DNA of 64,000 nucleotides from positions 289,092-353,091 of the forward strand of contig JAPZLL010000038.1 of the NCBI GenBank assembly GCA_036250225.1. The letters run 5' to 3'. Made by a program: the position numbers and the translations under genes. The stretch's first letter is position 1, and every line of letters begins with the position of its first letter. The notes under the pieces are model-generated. The model was not told the DNA's origin and did no database searches. It was given only the letters and a program-made list of their open reading frames with translations. Positions 24,704 through 34,789 of this stretch are shown here, one piece after another. Source of the stretch: Cercophora sp. LCS_1. Taxonomy: Eukaryota; Ascomycota; Sordariomycetes; Sordariales; Lasiosphaeriaceae.

Positions 24704-25975
24704 ATGGGAAAGATGCACAAAACCAGGACGCTCGGCTCGCTCAAGAGCATCTTCCCGCCCATCCACCCACCCCTCCCCCTCAGTGGGCGCGAATCGCAAA
24801 AGCTCCTCAACGTCCTCACATCCTCCTTCCGCGCCCAGCTCGACGAAGAACATGGGACACTCAACAAGAAAGATTTAGTTGACCTCCCAACACGACCCGC
24901 CGTCAAATATCTCCCCTCCACGCCCGAGAGAACCCCGAGCCGACCGACCGACCGTCACTTGGGAGCAATCCTCAACAACCCCCTTTTCAATGATGCTGCG
25001 CTCAAAAGTGAATCCTCTTCAGGGGCAGATCCCAAGGAGGTCTTTATGAGAGCAGTAGCTAAGGGGTTGATGACGATTTCCCGTGCCCACGGCTTTCTCC
25101 TGCGCGTCCTCCAAGATATCCGCAAATCGTCAGCCATATCATTCGAAGATGGCATGCGGGAATACGGTGCTGGGCTTCTGGTTGTCCGATGGTTGCGGGC
25201 ATCGGGCCAAGAACGGGAGTTCCGCTTTATAAAAAAACAGAACTTCACCACCGATCTGCTGCGCTTCATGGTCGCAGAAGGACTCGACGAGCTCGTCTGG
25301 ACTTGGTTTCGCCGCCTCCAGGATGCTTCCTTTTCTGACCCTACTACAGCTCGAATCCTTCTACGTTCTTTTATATCCGTCAAGTGTGAGAGCTCAGAGT
25401 TGGATGGCGCCTATTCGGCTGTTCTTGAAGTCGAAAAGCAGCTACGCCTGACATCGGACCCAGCCGCGAAGAAGCTCCTACTGTCTACTTGGTCTATTGT
25501 CGCCCATAAGACGATATCGGATTCCTGGCGCAATAAAATACACAATGTGGCGCTTTTTGAATCGTTTTGCGCTCTGGGAACAAGCCTGAACTATCCCGTC
25601 GCTAATGCGAGAGCTCATTTGGATCTCTATCATCCCGACAAGCCGTCAGCAGAGGCTGCTCTCCGACAGCTCTACAAGCCAAAATTGTGGCACTACGCAA
25701 TTCCTTCTCAAATCGACAAATGGGTCCAAAGTGGCGCGGGCCCAGAACTGCCCCATCTTATCAAACAGATCAACAACTTGGGGCTTGATACAGTGCAGCA
25801 TCTGATCAAGCACGGCCAGACTTCAACAGCGGAAGCGCTGCTGGAACATATCCGGGTTCAACTTGAAGCACAGGAACGCTATCTCCCGATCGGGCTTTCA
25901 GTACTGAGTAAACAGGGTCTCAAGGATGTTGATCAGCAGCACAGTTTTGTTGGGGTGCCATCGAGCACAGTTTGA
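24704..25975 (+). CDS. Fungal protein of unknown function, possibly mitochondrial
   Basis: Intronless frame; the first ATG is at 24704 (MGKMHKTRTLGSLKSIF), giving 423 residues, while the frame extends upstream only by a TTG. The N-terminus is basic with few acidic residues, compatible with a mitochondrial presequence. A conserved-looking stretch follows (ESQKLLNVLTSSFRAQLDEE, then DRHLGAILNNPLF). The rest is helical, with repeated segments of LLRFMVAEGLDELVWTWFRR type and pairs of helices that resemble degenerate helical-repeat proteins. I do not recognise a named family; mitochondrial RNA-related function is only a guess from the layout. The gene is divergent from DEF1 and convergent with the kelch protein, 334 nt away. 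Confidence 0.75.
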   Translation: MGKMHKTRTLGSLKSIFPPIHPPLPLSGRESQKLLNVLTSSFRAQLDEEHGTLNKKDLVDLPTRPAVKYLPSTPERTPSRPTDRHLGAILNNPLFNDAALKSESSSGADPKEVFMRAVAKGLMTISRAHGFLLRVLQDIRKSSAISFEDGMREYGAGLLVVRWLRASGQEREFRFIKKQNFTTDLLRFMVAEGLDELVWTWFRRLQDASFSDPTTARILLRSFISVKCESSELDGAYSAVLEVEKQLRLTSDPAAKKLLLSTWSIVAHKTISDSWRNKIHNVALFESFCALGTSLNYPVANARAHLDLYHPDKPSAEAALRQLYKPKLWHYAIPSQIDKWVQSGAGPELPHLIKQINNLGLDTVQHLIKHGQTSTAEALLEHIRVQLEAQERYLPIGLSVLSKQGLKDVDQQHSFVGVPSSTV

Positions 25976-26309
25976 GGAAGAACGAAATTACAAATACCCT
26001 ATATTCAGTCTTGTATTACGTCAGTTCAAACAAACGATGCTTGTCTTCATGAACATTTCCATTTCCATAACCCATTATCTCATGACCATCCAATCATTAC
26101 TTGATATCGAAACAAGACTAGACAAAAAAAAAAACGAGAGGGTATCCGAACACGAACGAATGCCTGCCCCAACCAGTCGCTCATCTGAACCAAACACCAT
26201 CCCCTGCAAAACCAATATCATCAACAAATTCAGCCCCTTGTATACCATCACATGCTCATCGATATCATACACCGCCCACTCACTCAGACTGACAGACAGA
26301 CAGACACTC
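25976..26309. other. Short convergent intergenic spacer
   Basis: This 334-nt spacer separates two convergent stop codons and should hold both 3' UTRs and polyadenylation sites. It is A/C-rich on the plus strand, with a run of A near 26127. Nothing else is seen. Confidence 0.5.
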
Positions 26310-29305
26310 TCACTCCCCTCCCTCCCGCTGCTCCATCTCCCCCTCCAAACCATTGACAACCCGTAACGCCCGTCTCGGCTTCATCACCACACTGAAAAAA
26401 CTCGGCTCCTGTCCATCCAGCAACCTCTCAGCTGAGGACGTGCTCCCCCCCCCCCCACCCCGTCTCAGATCACCACCCCCAACCACCGCCCCTTCAGACG
26501 TAGGCGTAGGCCGACTCCCCGGCGTCGTTCCAGTCCCAGTCCCACTGCCGCTGCCACTGCTCTCCCCATGCATCGACCGCCAACCCGCCGGTCTTGGGGG
26601 ACATGGCGCACCACCAGTAGACGTATGCGGCGAAAGACTACTGCTCCCATACCCACTCTCGGGCGTGGGCTCATCATCAAGCACGAGTTTCGGTTCCGTA
26701 GGTGGTATACCACCCCGCCCAACCGAATCCGTTGTGCTTGTCGATGGGTCTCTTCTATGTGCGCGTCCGCGCTTTTCATTGGCGGCAGCGGCGGTGATAT
26801 CTTGCCCAGAGCGATGACTACTCGTGCGCCTGCCGAAGAAGGCCGCCAGACCACCCAGACCGCTTGTTGCGGACGCAGAGTAGCGGTTTGCCACGGCGAG
26901 ATGCGAGCGGTAGGCGCGCACTTGGCGGCGGTAGAGCCAGGCGCAGTAGCCTAGGTAGAGGGCTAGAAGACCCAAGAGGCCGGCGATGACGCCTGCTGCT
27001 ATGAGGCCTGCGCGACGGTCTGTTGTTTCTGAGGAGGAGGGCGGGCTGTTGGGATCACCGCTGGGGCCGGTGGCGGAGGGGCCCCATTGGGTTATCGTGG
27101 CTGTTGTGCCGGCGGCTGTGATGGTGAAGACGGGGGGTTTGCCCGTGGCAAAGGGACCGCCTGTTACGCCGGCTGCGGGCTTGGTGACGGTTGCGCCGCC
27201 GTTGCTGTCGCCGCCTATGACGGAGGCTACAATGTCGGGCACGCGGTAGCCGAAGGAGCCGGCGAGGACGGAGTTTTCAGGGTGTAGGTCTGCAGGGTGG
27301 TCGAGGGCGTTGAAGCCGGTTTGCCAGATGAGGTTGCTGGCGTCGAAGACGTATAAGCTAGGGGATTCGCAGCGGAGAGTTGTGTTGAAGCCACCGACCA
27401 CGACGATTTGGCCGTCGCGGAGGTTGCATGTGTGGCCTGCCCGTGGGGGAGGGCCGTGGGACATGGGGACTTTGAACCAGGTGAAGGAGGGGATGGAGAG
27501 GATGTACATGTCGGAATACTGAGCTTGTTGCCCCTATTTAGAATGTTAGCGGGTGGTTGGCGAGTGGGTTTCAGGGGGTAGACTTGCATAGGGGGTGAGG
27601 TTCTGGCCTCCGTACAGGTAGATGTTGAAGCTTGAGGCATCGGGGGCTGACGCGATAACGGCGCAAGGATTGACGCGGACGGTGGGCGCCGTCCCGCTTG
27701 TCTGCTGGTGGTACCACTCGGAGTTGGCAATGTCGAAGACGTCGAGGGTCGAGAGGGACTGGGAGAATCTCTCGTCGGTATCACCGTACAGGCTACCGCC
27801 GGCGAGACCGATGAGCACCCCCTTTTCGCCCCATCCCGGAACAAACACCAAGACTCCGTCGGCTCTCTCGGTTAACTTGGCTTCGGTTTGCAGTCCTGCT
27901 TGGGTAATATTGCGATAGACGCCACCCTCCCCGGCTCCCTTTCCACCACGCAAGGAGTCAACACCGTCGTTGGTGTAGCCGGGATGGGTGAACTCGAGAA
28001 GACTCTTCAAGTAGATTCGGGGGACCGGGTGGGATTCGGTTGTCCACCCTGGCGTTGTGAACAAGTCAAGATGACCGCCAAAATACCAGCTCAATCCCAA
28101 CTCGGGGACTGAGATACCGGCACCCTCGGCTGATCTTTGCACTGGTACATCGCCGCCATCCGAGTAGTTTCCACTCGATGTTCTCGGGGCGGGAAACTCC
28201 TTCCAGGTTCTACTGGGGATGTTGTACCTCCACAAAGATTCAGGCGCCGGGTCGACAGGTGGTGTGTCCGAAAACAGGCCGCCATAGAGATACAAGTTGT
28301 TGTAGTCATTCCAGAGGTAGCCGTTAGCCACAGCCGGTGGCCCAGAGGGTTGGGTCAGGGCACGAAAGGCTGGTGTGCTGGCATCCCACGATTTGGTGAG
28401 ATCGAGGGTGAAGAAATCGTTGTCTAAAAGAGGTCAGCACGGTGACTTTGGGGATGAAGAGAGGGACTAACTCCAAGTATCAGATGACTGGTCAGCCGTC
28501 GTCTTCGCTTGGCCACCATATACGTACAGTGTGCCATTGAGTAACGCCGCTACACGCCGAGAGTCAGCAAGCTGTGTTACGAGGTGGGTCAGGAGTCGAA
28601 CTCACTCTGCTGGCTCCATCGCTTGCACGCTTGTATCGGACTATCAGCTCTGTTCTCCAGCACAGGGCCAAACCCTTTGGGCCGTTGCTGAATCACACCT
28701 GCATCGGCGCCATTGAGAGAAACCGTCTGGCGGCCGTTATAGTAACTGAAGCCCGGAAGCACAATGGCGATCAAAAGGGCCAAGGTAGAAAGCCTCGAAA
28801 GTCCGCCCATGCTGGGAGGAGGTGCCGTGGCCGCCGTTCTGATCTTGGGCCTTCGTGTTGGCGTCAACCGCGAGTACCACGGCTTCTGCGAAGAGGACGG
28901 GGAGGTGGGAGAGCGAATCGACTCGTCCTCGTCCTGTCTTTGTTCCTGCTCCTGCACCAAGGGCTTGTCGGGGTCGCTTCGGCCGTCGTCACTTTCGGTA
29001 TCCTGAGCAGCCCTCTCGGAGGCGGAAGCATACGGTGGAGTACGGGGTGGTGCAAGACCCGTGATTTCGCCAAACTCCCTCTCGCTCGAGTACGACAGAG
29101 CCGGCTCGTCCGAGTCCAAGCCAATCTCCTTGAAGACCGACTTTCGATCTTTTTTTATTTTGCTGACAATGTGGAACGAGTTGGGACGGTCTGAGCTCTC
29201 TCGAATCCGGTCATTGGTGTTTTGGTGGTGAAATCGGGGCCGGGCAGCTGGCCTGGGAGGCAGCTCAGGGTCCGACGGGCATTTTGAGGAGTTGACGAAC
29301 GACAT
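26310..29305 (-). CDS. Kelch-repeat membrane protein with two transmembrane segments
   Basis: Four exons, 29305-28606, 28549-28472, 28423-27588 and 27533-26310, encode about 945 residues. Introns 1 and 2 are GTGAGT/TAG and GTTAGT/TAG; intron 3 must begin with GC (TAT|GCAAGT) and ends AATAG with a GCTAAC branch, since the nearby GT gives the wrong phase. Residues 1-165 are disordered and charged; one membrane segment lies at 171-189 (LSTLALLIAIVLPGFSYY). Kelch-type blades follow: LLNGTLYVYGGQ, NLYLYGGLFSD, GLAGGSLYGD, IYLYGGQNL and RDGQIVVVGG. A second membrane segment lies at about 713-739 (AAGVIAGLLGLLALYLGYCAWLY), then a roughly 205-residue Gly/Ser/Thr-rich tail. Both ends are probably cytosolic and the propeller outside or lumenal. 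Function is unknown; related fungal kelch proteins act at the cell surface or cortex. Confidence 0.85.
27534..27587 (-). other. GC-AG intron in the kelch membrane protein gene
   Basis: This 54-nt intron has donor TAT|GCAAGT at 27588/27587 and acceptor AATAG at 27534, with a CGCTAAC branch point. It joins ...LTPY to GQQAQYSDMYIL in phase 0. The only nearby GT (GTCTAC, two bases on) would put the downstream kelch blade out of frame. Confidence 0.75.
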
Positions 29306-30830
29306 GATGACAGCAGCGCCGCTGTACGAGACGCTGGTGACGATCACCGCAAAAAATGTACCAAGAATAGGAAGATGCCGCCACCTGACTGGCAGCCAAA
29401 CGGCAAAACCGCTGGAATACGGGCAATTGAGGTCACACCACAGCTCTGCCCTGGCCGCAGCTTTCCTACCGCGTTGAAGGCATGAGTGGTCGGGGTAGCT
29501 GTCCAGAGTTGGGGTCCTCAAGCTCTCAAGCGGAAAGCTGGGGATGTGAGGCAGATGTATGGATTTTAATAGGGAGATCTTTCTAGCAAGGAGCAGAGAA
29601 GAGCTTGACAGGAAAACCACAAAACCGGAGCACCTTGACTCCCAGCAGAAGAGACCGCTTCCATGCTTTAATTTGAATCACTTGCCCTGTCTAGATCTGT
29701 GCTTCTTACAGCTGTCACGGCGTCAGGATCCAAACAATTTGCAGATCAGGGTGCAAGGTCAAGTCGGGGGAGCAAGGGGAAGCTCCTCGGGCTCGGTCTC
29801 GGTGGATATCCAGGATAGGCGCAGCGAGACTGTGCAGCCTACCAGGGGACACCGCGGGGTGGTGTCGACATCATCGTGGCCGAGCAGGGAAGTTGAGGCG
29901 CGACACGTTTCCTGAGAGGGAAAGCCATTGCAAATAGCTTGGTCGTCTAGCCTGGACCTTGGCCAAAGATGATCTCGATCCAGGCCAACAGTCGGAACAT
30001 TTGTGAAGGGGAAGTCGGCTCAAAACTTGGCAGACGAAATGGTTGGATCAATTTGCCGGCCGTCATCGTGCCTTGGCCGGACCGTTGACGGCTCAGGACA
30101 AGACGGAGCAGGGGGCGTGTTCTGATTGGTCGACATTTCTGCTGATGACCTCATTTTCCGATGACATTTCTAGAAATTCGCTCCTCGCTCAAGGCAAGTT
30201 GCAGAGGATCGAGAGACAGCATCGTCCTTCCCGAGACATTAACAGCCCTATTATAGATGGATACCTGTGGACGCGACTTGGGAAGCGCACCTCGCGTGCT
30301 TGTGCAGTGTGAAGCAATGCACCTTGATAGGTTACATGCCCAAGGGTGGATCGGGGCAGTCAACGCGTACCTGCCCCTTTTGCTCAACTGAAGGATTCCA
30401 TATCGCGTGGTGATGTTTTGGATTGACAGAATATACAATACCTCTGAGCCCATCGTCGTGAACATCTCTGCCCTCTGCACAATTTGGACTCTGCTCAGTA
30501 GCGCACTCAAGCGAAACCACGCAAGCAAGTAACCACAATCCCAATGGGCAATTATGACCCTTGATGAGCCCTGGAGTTCAAAGCCCAGGTTTTACTTCAC
30601 ATGCACCATGAGCCCGTTGGTCAAGTCGGAGAATGTCCCTCAGCCTCAGCTGTATCCCCTGTGCCCGACTGACTCACCGGCGAATCAACAAACCACACAC
30701 CTGGGGCTGTGAGCTTGGCACGATTCAAAGAGGTATAAAAGCAACAGCTTTGCCATATACAAAACACACCTTGATGAACAATCCGTTCTAAATCATACCC
30801 AGCACAATCCCCAGTTCACGTGTAATCACA
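29306..30830. other. Divergent intergenic region, kelch gene and DUF4291 gene
   Basis: About 1.5 kb that must hold the kelch-gene promoter (minus) and the DUF4291 promoter (plus). A clear TATA box at 30734-30740 belongs to the latter. The open frames seen here lack domain features. Confidence 0.5.
30734..30740 (+). promoter_or_regulatory. TATA box of the DUF4291 gene
   Basis: The sequence tataaaa lies 90-97 nt upstream of the ATG at 30831, at a suitable distance for a short 5' UTR with CA-rich start sites downstream. The match is perfect to the consensus, but use is inferred. Confidence 0.55.
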
Positions 30831-31442
30831 ATGGCAAAACCCAAAACGCCCTACCGGCAAATCCGAGCCCTCTACGACGACGAAACCATTACCGTCTACC
30901 AGGCCTACAACAAAACAATCGCATCAGCCGCTGTCGAAAAGCAAAAGCTTAACGCCTCGCCCGCTTTCCGGCTCACCCGCATGACGTGGATCAAGCCCAG
31001 CTGGGCGTGGATGCTGTACCGGGCAGGCTACTCGCACAAGGATGCTGGTCAGGAGCGCATACTCGCGCTCAAAATGAGACACGCCGACTTTATTGATATA
31101 CTTGAGCGAGGTGTTGGCGTCGAAGGAGCGACGGGGCTACCACAGGTACGGATCCAGTGGGATCCGGAGCGAACTGTTCGGCTAGGAAGATTGGAACATC
31201 GGAGCATTCAGATTGGGATACCGGGGAGTCTCAGTGAGAAGTGGGTGGAGGAGATGATTGTTGGGATTGAGGATGTCACAGACAAGGCGCGGGAGCTGAA
31301 GCGGGTTTTGGACGAGAGGAAGGATGTTGGGACGCAGGAGTTGGTTGCGTTGGGACTAGTTCCTGCTGAACGACCGTTCGAGCTTGCTGAGGAGTTGCAA
31401 AAAGGCTTGAGGATGTTGGGAGATGTTGGACCAATTGAATAA
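30831..31442 (+). CDS. DUF4291 domain-containing protein
   Basis: Intronless frame of 203 residues with a good start context (CAATCACAATGG). The DUF4291 domain fills the protein: PYRQIRALYDDETITVYQAY near the start, FRLTRMTWIKPSWAWMLYRAGYSHK at residues 46-70, then QERILALKMRHADFIDIL, VRIQWDPERTVRLGRLEHRSIQIGI and a helical C-terminus. The family is common in bacteria and scattered among fungi; I know of no firm biochemical function. The lack of introns and the bacterial family spread allow for old horizontal transfer, but codon use does not look foreign by eye. A TATA box about 95 nt upstream and the small compact gene suggest inducible expression (inference). Confidence 0.9.
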   Translation: MAKPKTPYRQIRALYDDETITVYQAYNKTIASAAVEKQKLNASPAFRLTRMTWIKPSWAWMLYRAGYSHKDAGQERILALKMRHADFIDILERGVGVEGATGLPQVRIQWDPERTVRLGRLEHRSIQIGIPGSLSEKWVEEMIVGIEDVTDKARELKRVLDERKDVGTQELVALGLVPAERPFELAEELQKGLRMLGDVGPIE

Positions 31443-31526
31443 CTGTCATCGTGTTGTTGTATCTTCCGTCTATATAGCTGCGATTGACGCACATATATGT
31501 GCTCCCTAAAAAGAAACCAAAATTCA

Positions 31527-32114
31527 TCAAGCCTTATTCTCATCACCAACGGCAACGAGCTTGCCGACAACGAGATACTTCTCGCTGAACCTCTCTTCCC
31601 ATCCCTGCAGAGCCTCCAGTTGTTCGGCGTCGAGGTCGGTCAGAGGGTCAAGTGGCCCGTCGAGATCCTTGGTCAGCATCTCCTTGTCGAAACTGTGGGA
31701 GGCTAGGCCACGCGAAGCATCACGACCGGCAAAGTTCTCGTAGGGACCGCCAGGGCCGTAAAAGTTGCGGCCGCGGGAGACATCAAAGACACGGCCCCGC
31801 ACCGCCATGTAAACGGGCGAACCGTTCTCGCCGTTGTAGGGGAGGAGGGTCCGTGGTGTAAAGGTTCGGAATACAACGGCAGGCTCTTCCTTTGGCAGCA
31901 CAACGGGCGGCTGGGGTTTATAGAAGACGTAGACGGTGTAGAGGAGGAGGCTGATGAAGATGAGGTTCAACGGGGTGAAGAGACCGCCACTGTTGCAGCG
32001 ACACACAATCAGTCCTGATGCCCCAACGGGAGAGTGTTTATTGCGTGGCGTCACTTACTCGACAACCGCTGGCTTGGCCGCCTCTTGGGCCATCCTGTTC
32101 TCTACGTAGTCCAT
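31527..32114 (-). CDS. DAP1: Dap1/PGRMC-like cytochrome b5-fold heme-binding protein
   Basis: Two exons, 32114-32059 (MDYVENRMAQEAAKPAVV) and 31989-31527, joined at GA|GTAAGT...CAACAG|T, encode 172 residues. A membrane anchor (LNLIFISLLLYTVYVFY) lies at about residues 25-41. The cytochrome b5-like domain follows (FTPRTLLPYNGENGSPVYMAVRGRVFDVSRGRNFYGPGGPYENFAGRDASRGLA in outline), with the Tyr residues of the YGPGGPY motif that bind heme in this family. Yeast Dap1 (152 residues) binds heme and supports sterol synthesis through the P450 Erg11 and damage resistance; the same role here is inferred. Endoplasmic-reticulum location is likely. The gene is convergent with the DUF4291 gene, only 84 nt between stop codons. 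Confidence 0.93.
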
Positions 32115-33162
32115 CTGCGCTCCAACGTCGAGGCTCTGCTTCCACGGAGACGGATGGTGGGGTTCGGGGGCGTCCGGACTGAGGTGGAGACGGACTTGCG
32201 GGTGCTGGACGGGAGATCGAGCCGCAAACTGCAAACACGTGGATGGGTTGCTACAGAGCTAAGCCGGTTACCCCTCGATAGCGTGTTCCTGAATTCGGGC
32301 GCTTATTGATGCGGGACAGGTGGGCAGATTGTCGTCAAAAAAGGCGAGGAGATATCGATACCGGCTGGTCCGAAAGGCTCCAACTGCATCTCCGCTGATG
32401 ACACTCGGAATTGTGGGGCTGCAAGATGGCGCGATGAACAGCGCGCACAGACCATGTCCCGCCCGTCTGGCTTCAGGGCGCCAAGGGTCCAGATGGATCT
32501 CTCGGCTTCCCCGCAGGGGTCCAGCGGTTCAAGGGTCTCAACATCTCTCTAAACCTCCCCCGATCAGCCGTTCAGGGAGGGCTCTGCTAGCCCACATCGT
32601 GCGTGATAGGTACCCCGACTGGTTGCATCATGTTCCCTTTTGTCACATCACAGAAAGCCAGACGAGACTAGCACTGCTTGGTTCTCACGGGAGAAAGCGG
32701 GGTTACCGCTTGAAATGCCATCTGCCTGCCGCATCACATTTTGCTCGCTCGCGCGATCCCAGTTGCACGTCTCACAAGGACCCCCCATCCAGCGAGACAC
32801 ACACACCTGCATTCGTGCCATCATCTAACCAACCACGGCAACCCGTGCTCCGCACGGCGATGGAGCTTGCAGAGCTTCGCCTCAAGCCAAGAGCGCAGAA
32901 CCGCCAAGCCCAGTCGCGTACGATTGGTCGATTGTGTCGAAAGAGGTGCACACTTGTCTCAGAGGCCTCTGATCTGGCCAGCTGAATCCATCTCTGGAGA
33001 TCTCCACATCTAGTTGGACGATATATCCCGCAATTGGTATATCTAGCGCTGATTGCTCCCCCCAATCCGGGCTTCAAGTGAACTCCAGCATCCCCCACCA
33101 ACACCAAACACCAGAAAACTCGAGTCAAATCTCTCAAGCCCTTCTTCACTCCTATCATCATC
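32115..33162. other. Divergent intergenic region, DAP1 and small hydrophilic protein
   Basis: About 1.05 kb between two divergent starts. It must carry both promoters. No coding sequence, repeat or RNA gene was seen. Confidence 0.45.
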
Positions 33163-33683
33163 ATGGACTTTCTCAGCAAGGTCGCCAACCAGGCTCTTGA
33201 CTCCAAGAAGCAGGAGCAGCCTCCCCAGCAGCAAGCCAGTGGCGCCGAGGCCCTCCTCGGCAAGCTCGGCAACTTCGCCGGCAACCAGCAACAGCAGCCT
33301 CCCCAGCAGCAGCAGCAATCTGGCGCCGACGGCTTGCTCGACAAGCTCCACGGCCTCGCTGGTGGCGGCCCCGAGAGTGAGAAGAAAGAGGATCATCTCG
33401 ACAAAGGTGCCTTTTCCCCCAAAAAGTGTTTGGCTTGGTGGGTCAAGACGTGACAAAGAAGCTAAACGTTATGGGGGCAGGTATCGACTGGGTTCAGGAG
33501 AACGTCTTCAAGCAGGGCGCTCAGGACAACGAGAGCGCGGCCGAGCAGGCCAAGGACAAGCTGATTGCCGACACGGTCCGTGATCAGTACAAGAAGGCGA
33601 CGGGCAAGGAGTTCCCCATCAAGGAGAAGGAGGAGAAGTCATCATCGGGCCTTGGGGCTCTTGGCTCCAAGTTTGGCCTTTAA
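33163..33683 (+). CDS. Small hydrophilic Gln-rich protein, unknown function
   Basis: Two exons, 33163-33406 and 33481-33683, joined at AAAG|GTGCCT to GGGCAG|GT with a GCTAAAC branch, encode 148 residues. The N-terminal half has two similar units (GAEALLGKLGNFAG and GADGLLDKLHGLAG), each preceded by a Gln/Pro run (QPPQQQ). The C-terminal half is a charged amphipathic stretch (GIDWVQENVFKQGAQDNESA, AEQAKDKLIADTVRDQYKKATGKEFP). No signal, membrane segment or Cys is present. Similar small fungal proteins are often stress-induced and resemble hydrophilins, but I cannot name the family with confidence. The exon join is well supported because the downstream frame continues LDKGIDWVQEN. Confidence 0.85.
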
Positions 33684-34789
33684 GCGAGGCGTTTTTGGGC
33701 GGAAGGTTATACCATTGGGAATGATTTATGAACTTTTAGTTTTTATTTTGAGATGCCGGAATGATGATGCCATTTGAGGTCAAGATTAGCTGTTTCCAAG
33801 GTCCATGCTCTGCGTTTCACTACCCGTGGACGAAGACTAGTCTTATGAAACGGGGCGGGCCGCACGGGTGAGATGAAGAACTAATCGTGGGGCCTGCCGC
33901 CAGAGGACTGGGCAAGGCGGTCGATGAATCACGAGGGAAGCCATCATGTAAGTGGACGGTAAGACCTCCTCCAGAAGCCAGGATATACACAGCAAAGTCG
34001 ACAGCCTCTATAATCAACTGCCAAGATGACTAGGATAGTTATCGCCCCAAGGGGAGACCATCGCAGAAACTTGGGGGTCTCTTATCCAGACATCAACATC
34101 GAAATCATTGGAGCTGCCCTTGGATGGAGAGACACATTCAAAACACTTTGAACTTTTGTTTTTCAAAGCATACCTCGGTCACCATCATCACATCGATCAC
34201 TCCCGTCCCCAACCTTTTGTTTTTATTATACCAAAGGTTAATTGATTTATTCTTCGTTCATAGGATGTGGGAACGGTTCATCGCTTGCAGCGGCTGTCTA
34301 TTCAAGTTGAGCTTGTCGATCTTCGGGACCCGAGTTCCGTCATGGGATTGCTGGTGTTGTGTCAACCCAAGAAAACGCAATGATCAATCTACCAGTCACC
34401 TCTTTGCATGCTGGTCACCGCTCAATACAAAGTTTAGTCGGCCATCTCTCTTCAAGTGGCTGGTGTCAAGTGTCTTATCTTTCCCTCTAGCCTCGCCCTA
34501 GCTCCAACGCATGAGCGGCATCACCACAGGGCACCGCCACGAGCGTGATTTCCTCAAACAATCCAAGACCTGGTGATGCCAATTAGCTCTCCATCTCCAA
34601 AACCCATCACCAAGGCCCCCCAAACCTCCATCCCCATCCATAAAACCCCCCCAAACCCAACCCGTCAAGACGGAATGCATCCCCATCACCCACCCAGCAC
34701 ACAACATTCCAACCCATCCCACCCCATAAACAATAAACCAACCGCAACCCCTTGTGTGCTCTTAGCAAAACCCACGACAACCTACGAAA
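33684..34789. other. Intergenic region
   Basis: About 1.1 kb between two plus-strand genes. The end is extremely A/C-rich on the plus strand (34600-34800), which is typical of a fungal 5' leader. A 125-residue open frame at 34124-34501 has no domain and a composition unlike a folded protein. Confidence 0.45.

Noticed and set aside
34124..34501. 125-codon plus-strand frame rich in Phe, Leu and Ser
   Set aside because: The composition comes from T-rich non-coding DNA; the apparent hydrophobic parts do not form a sensible membrane protein.
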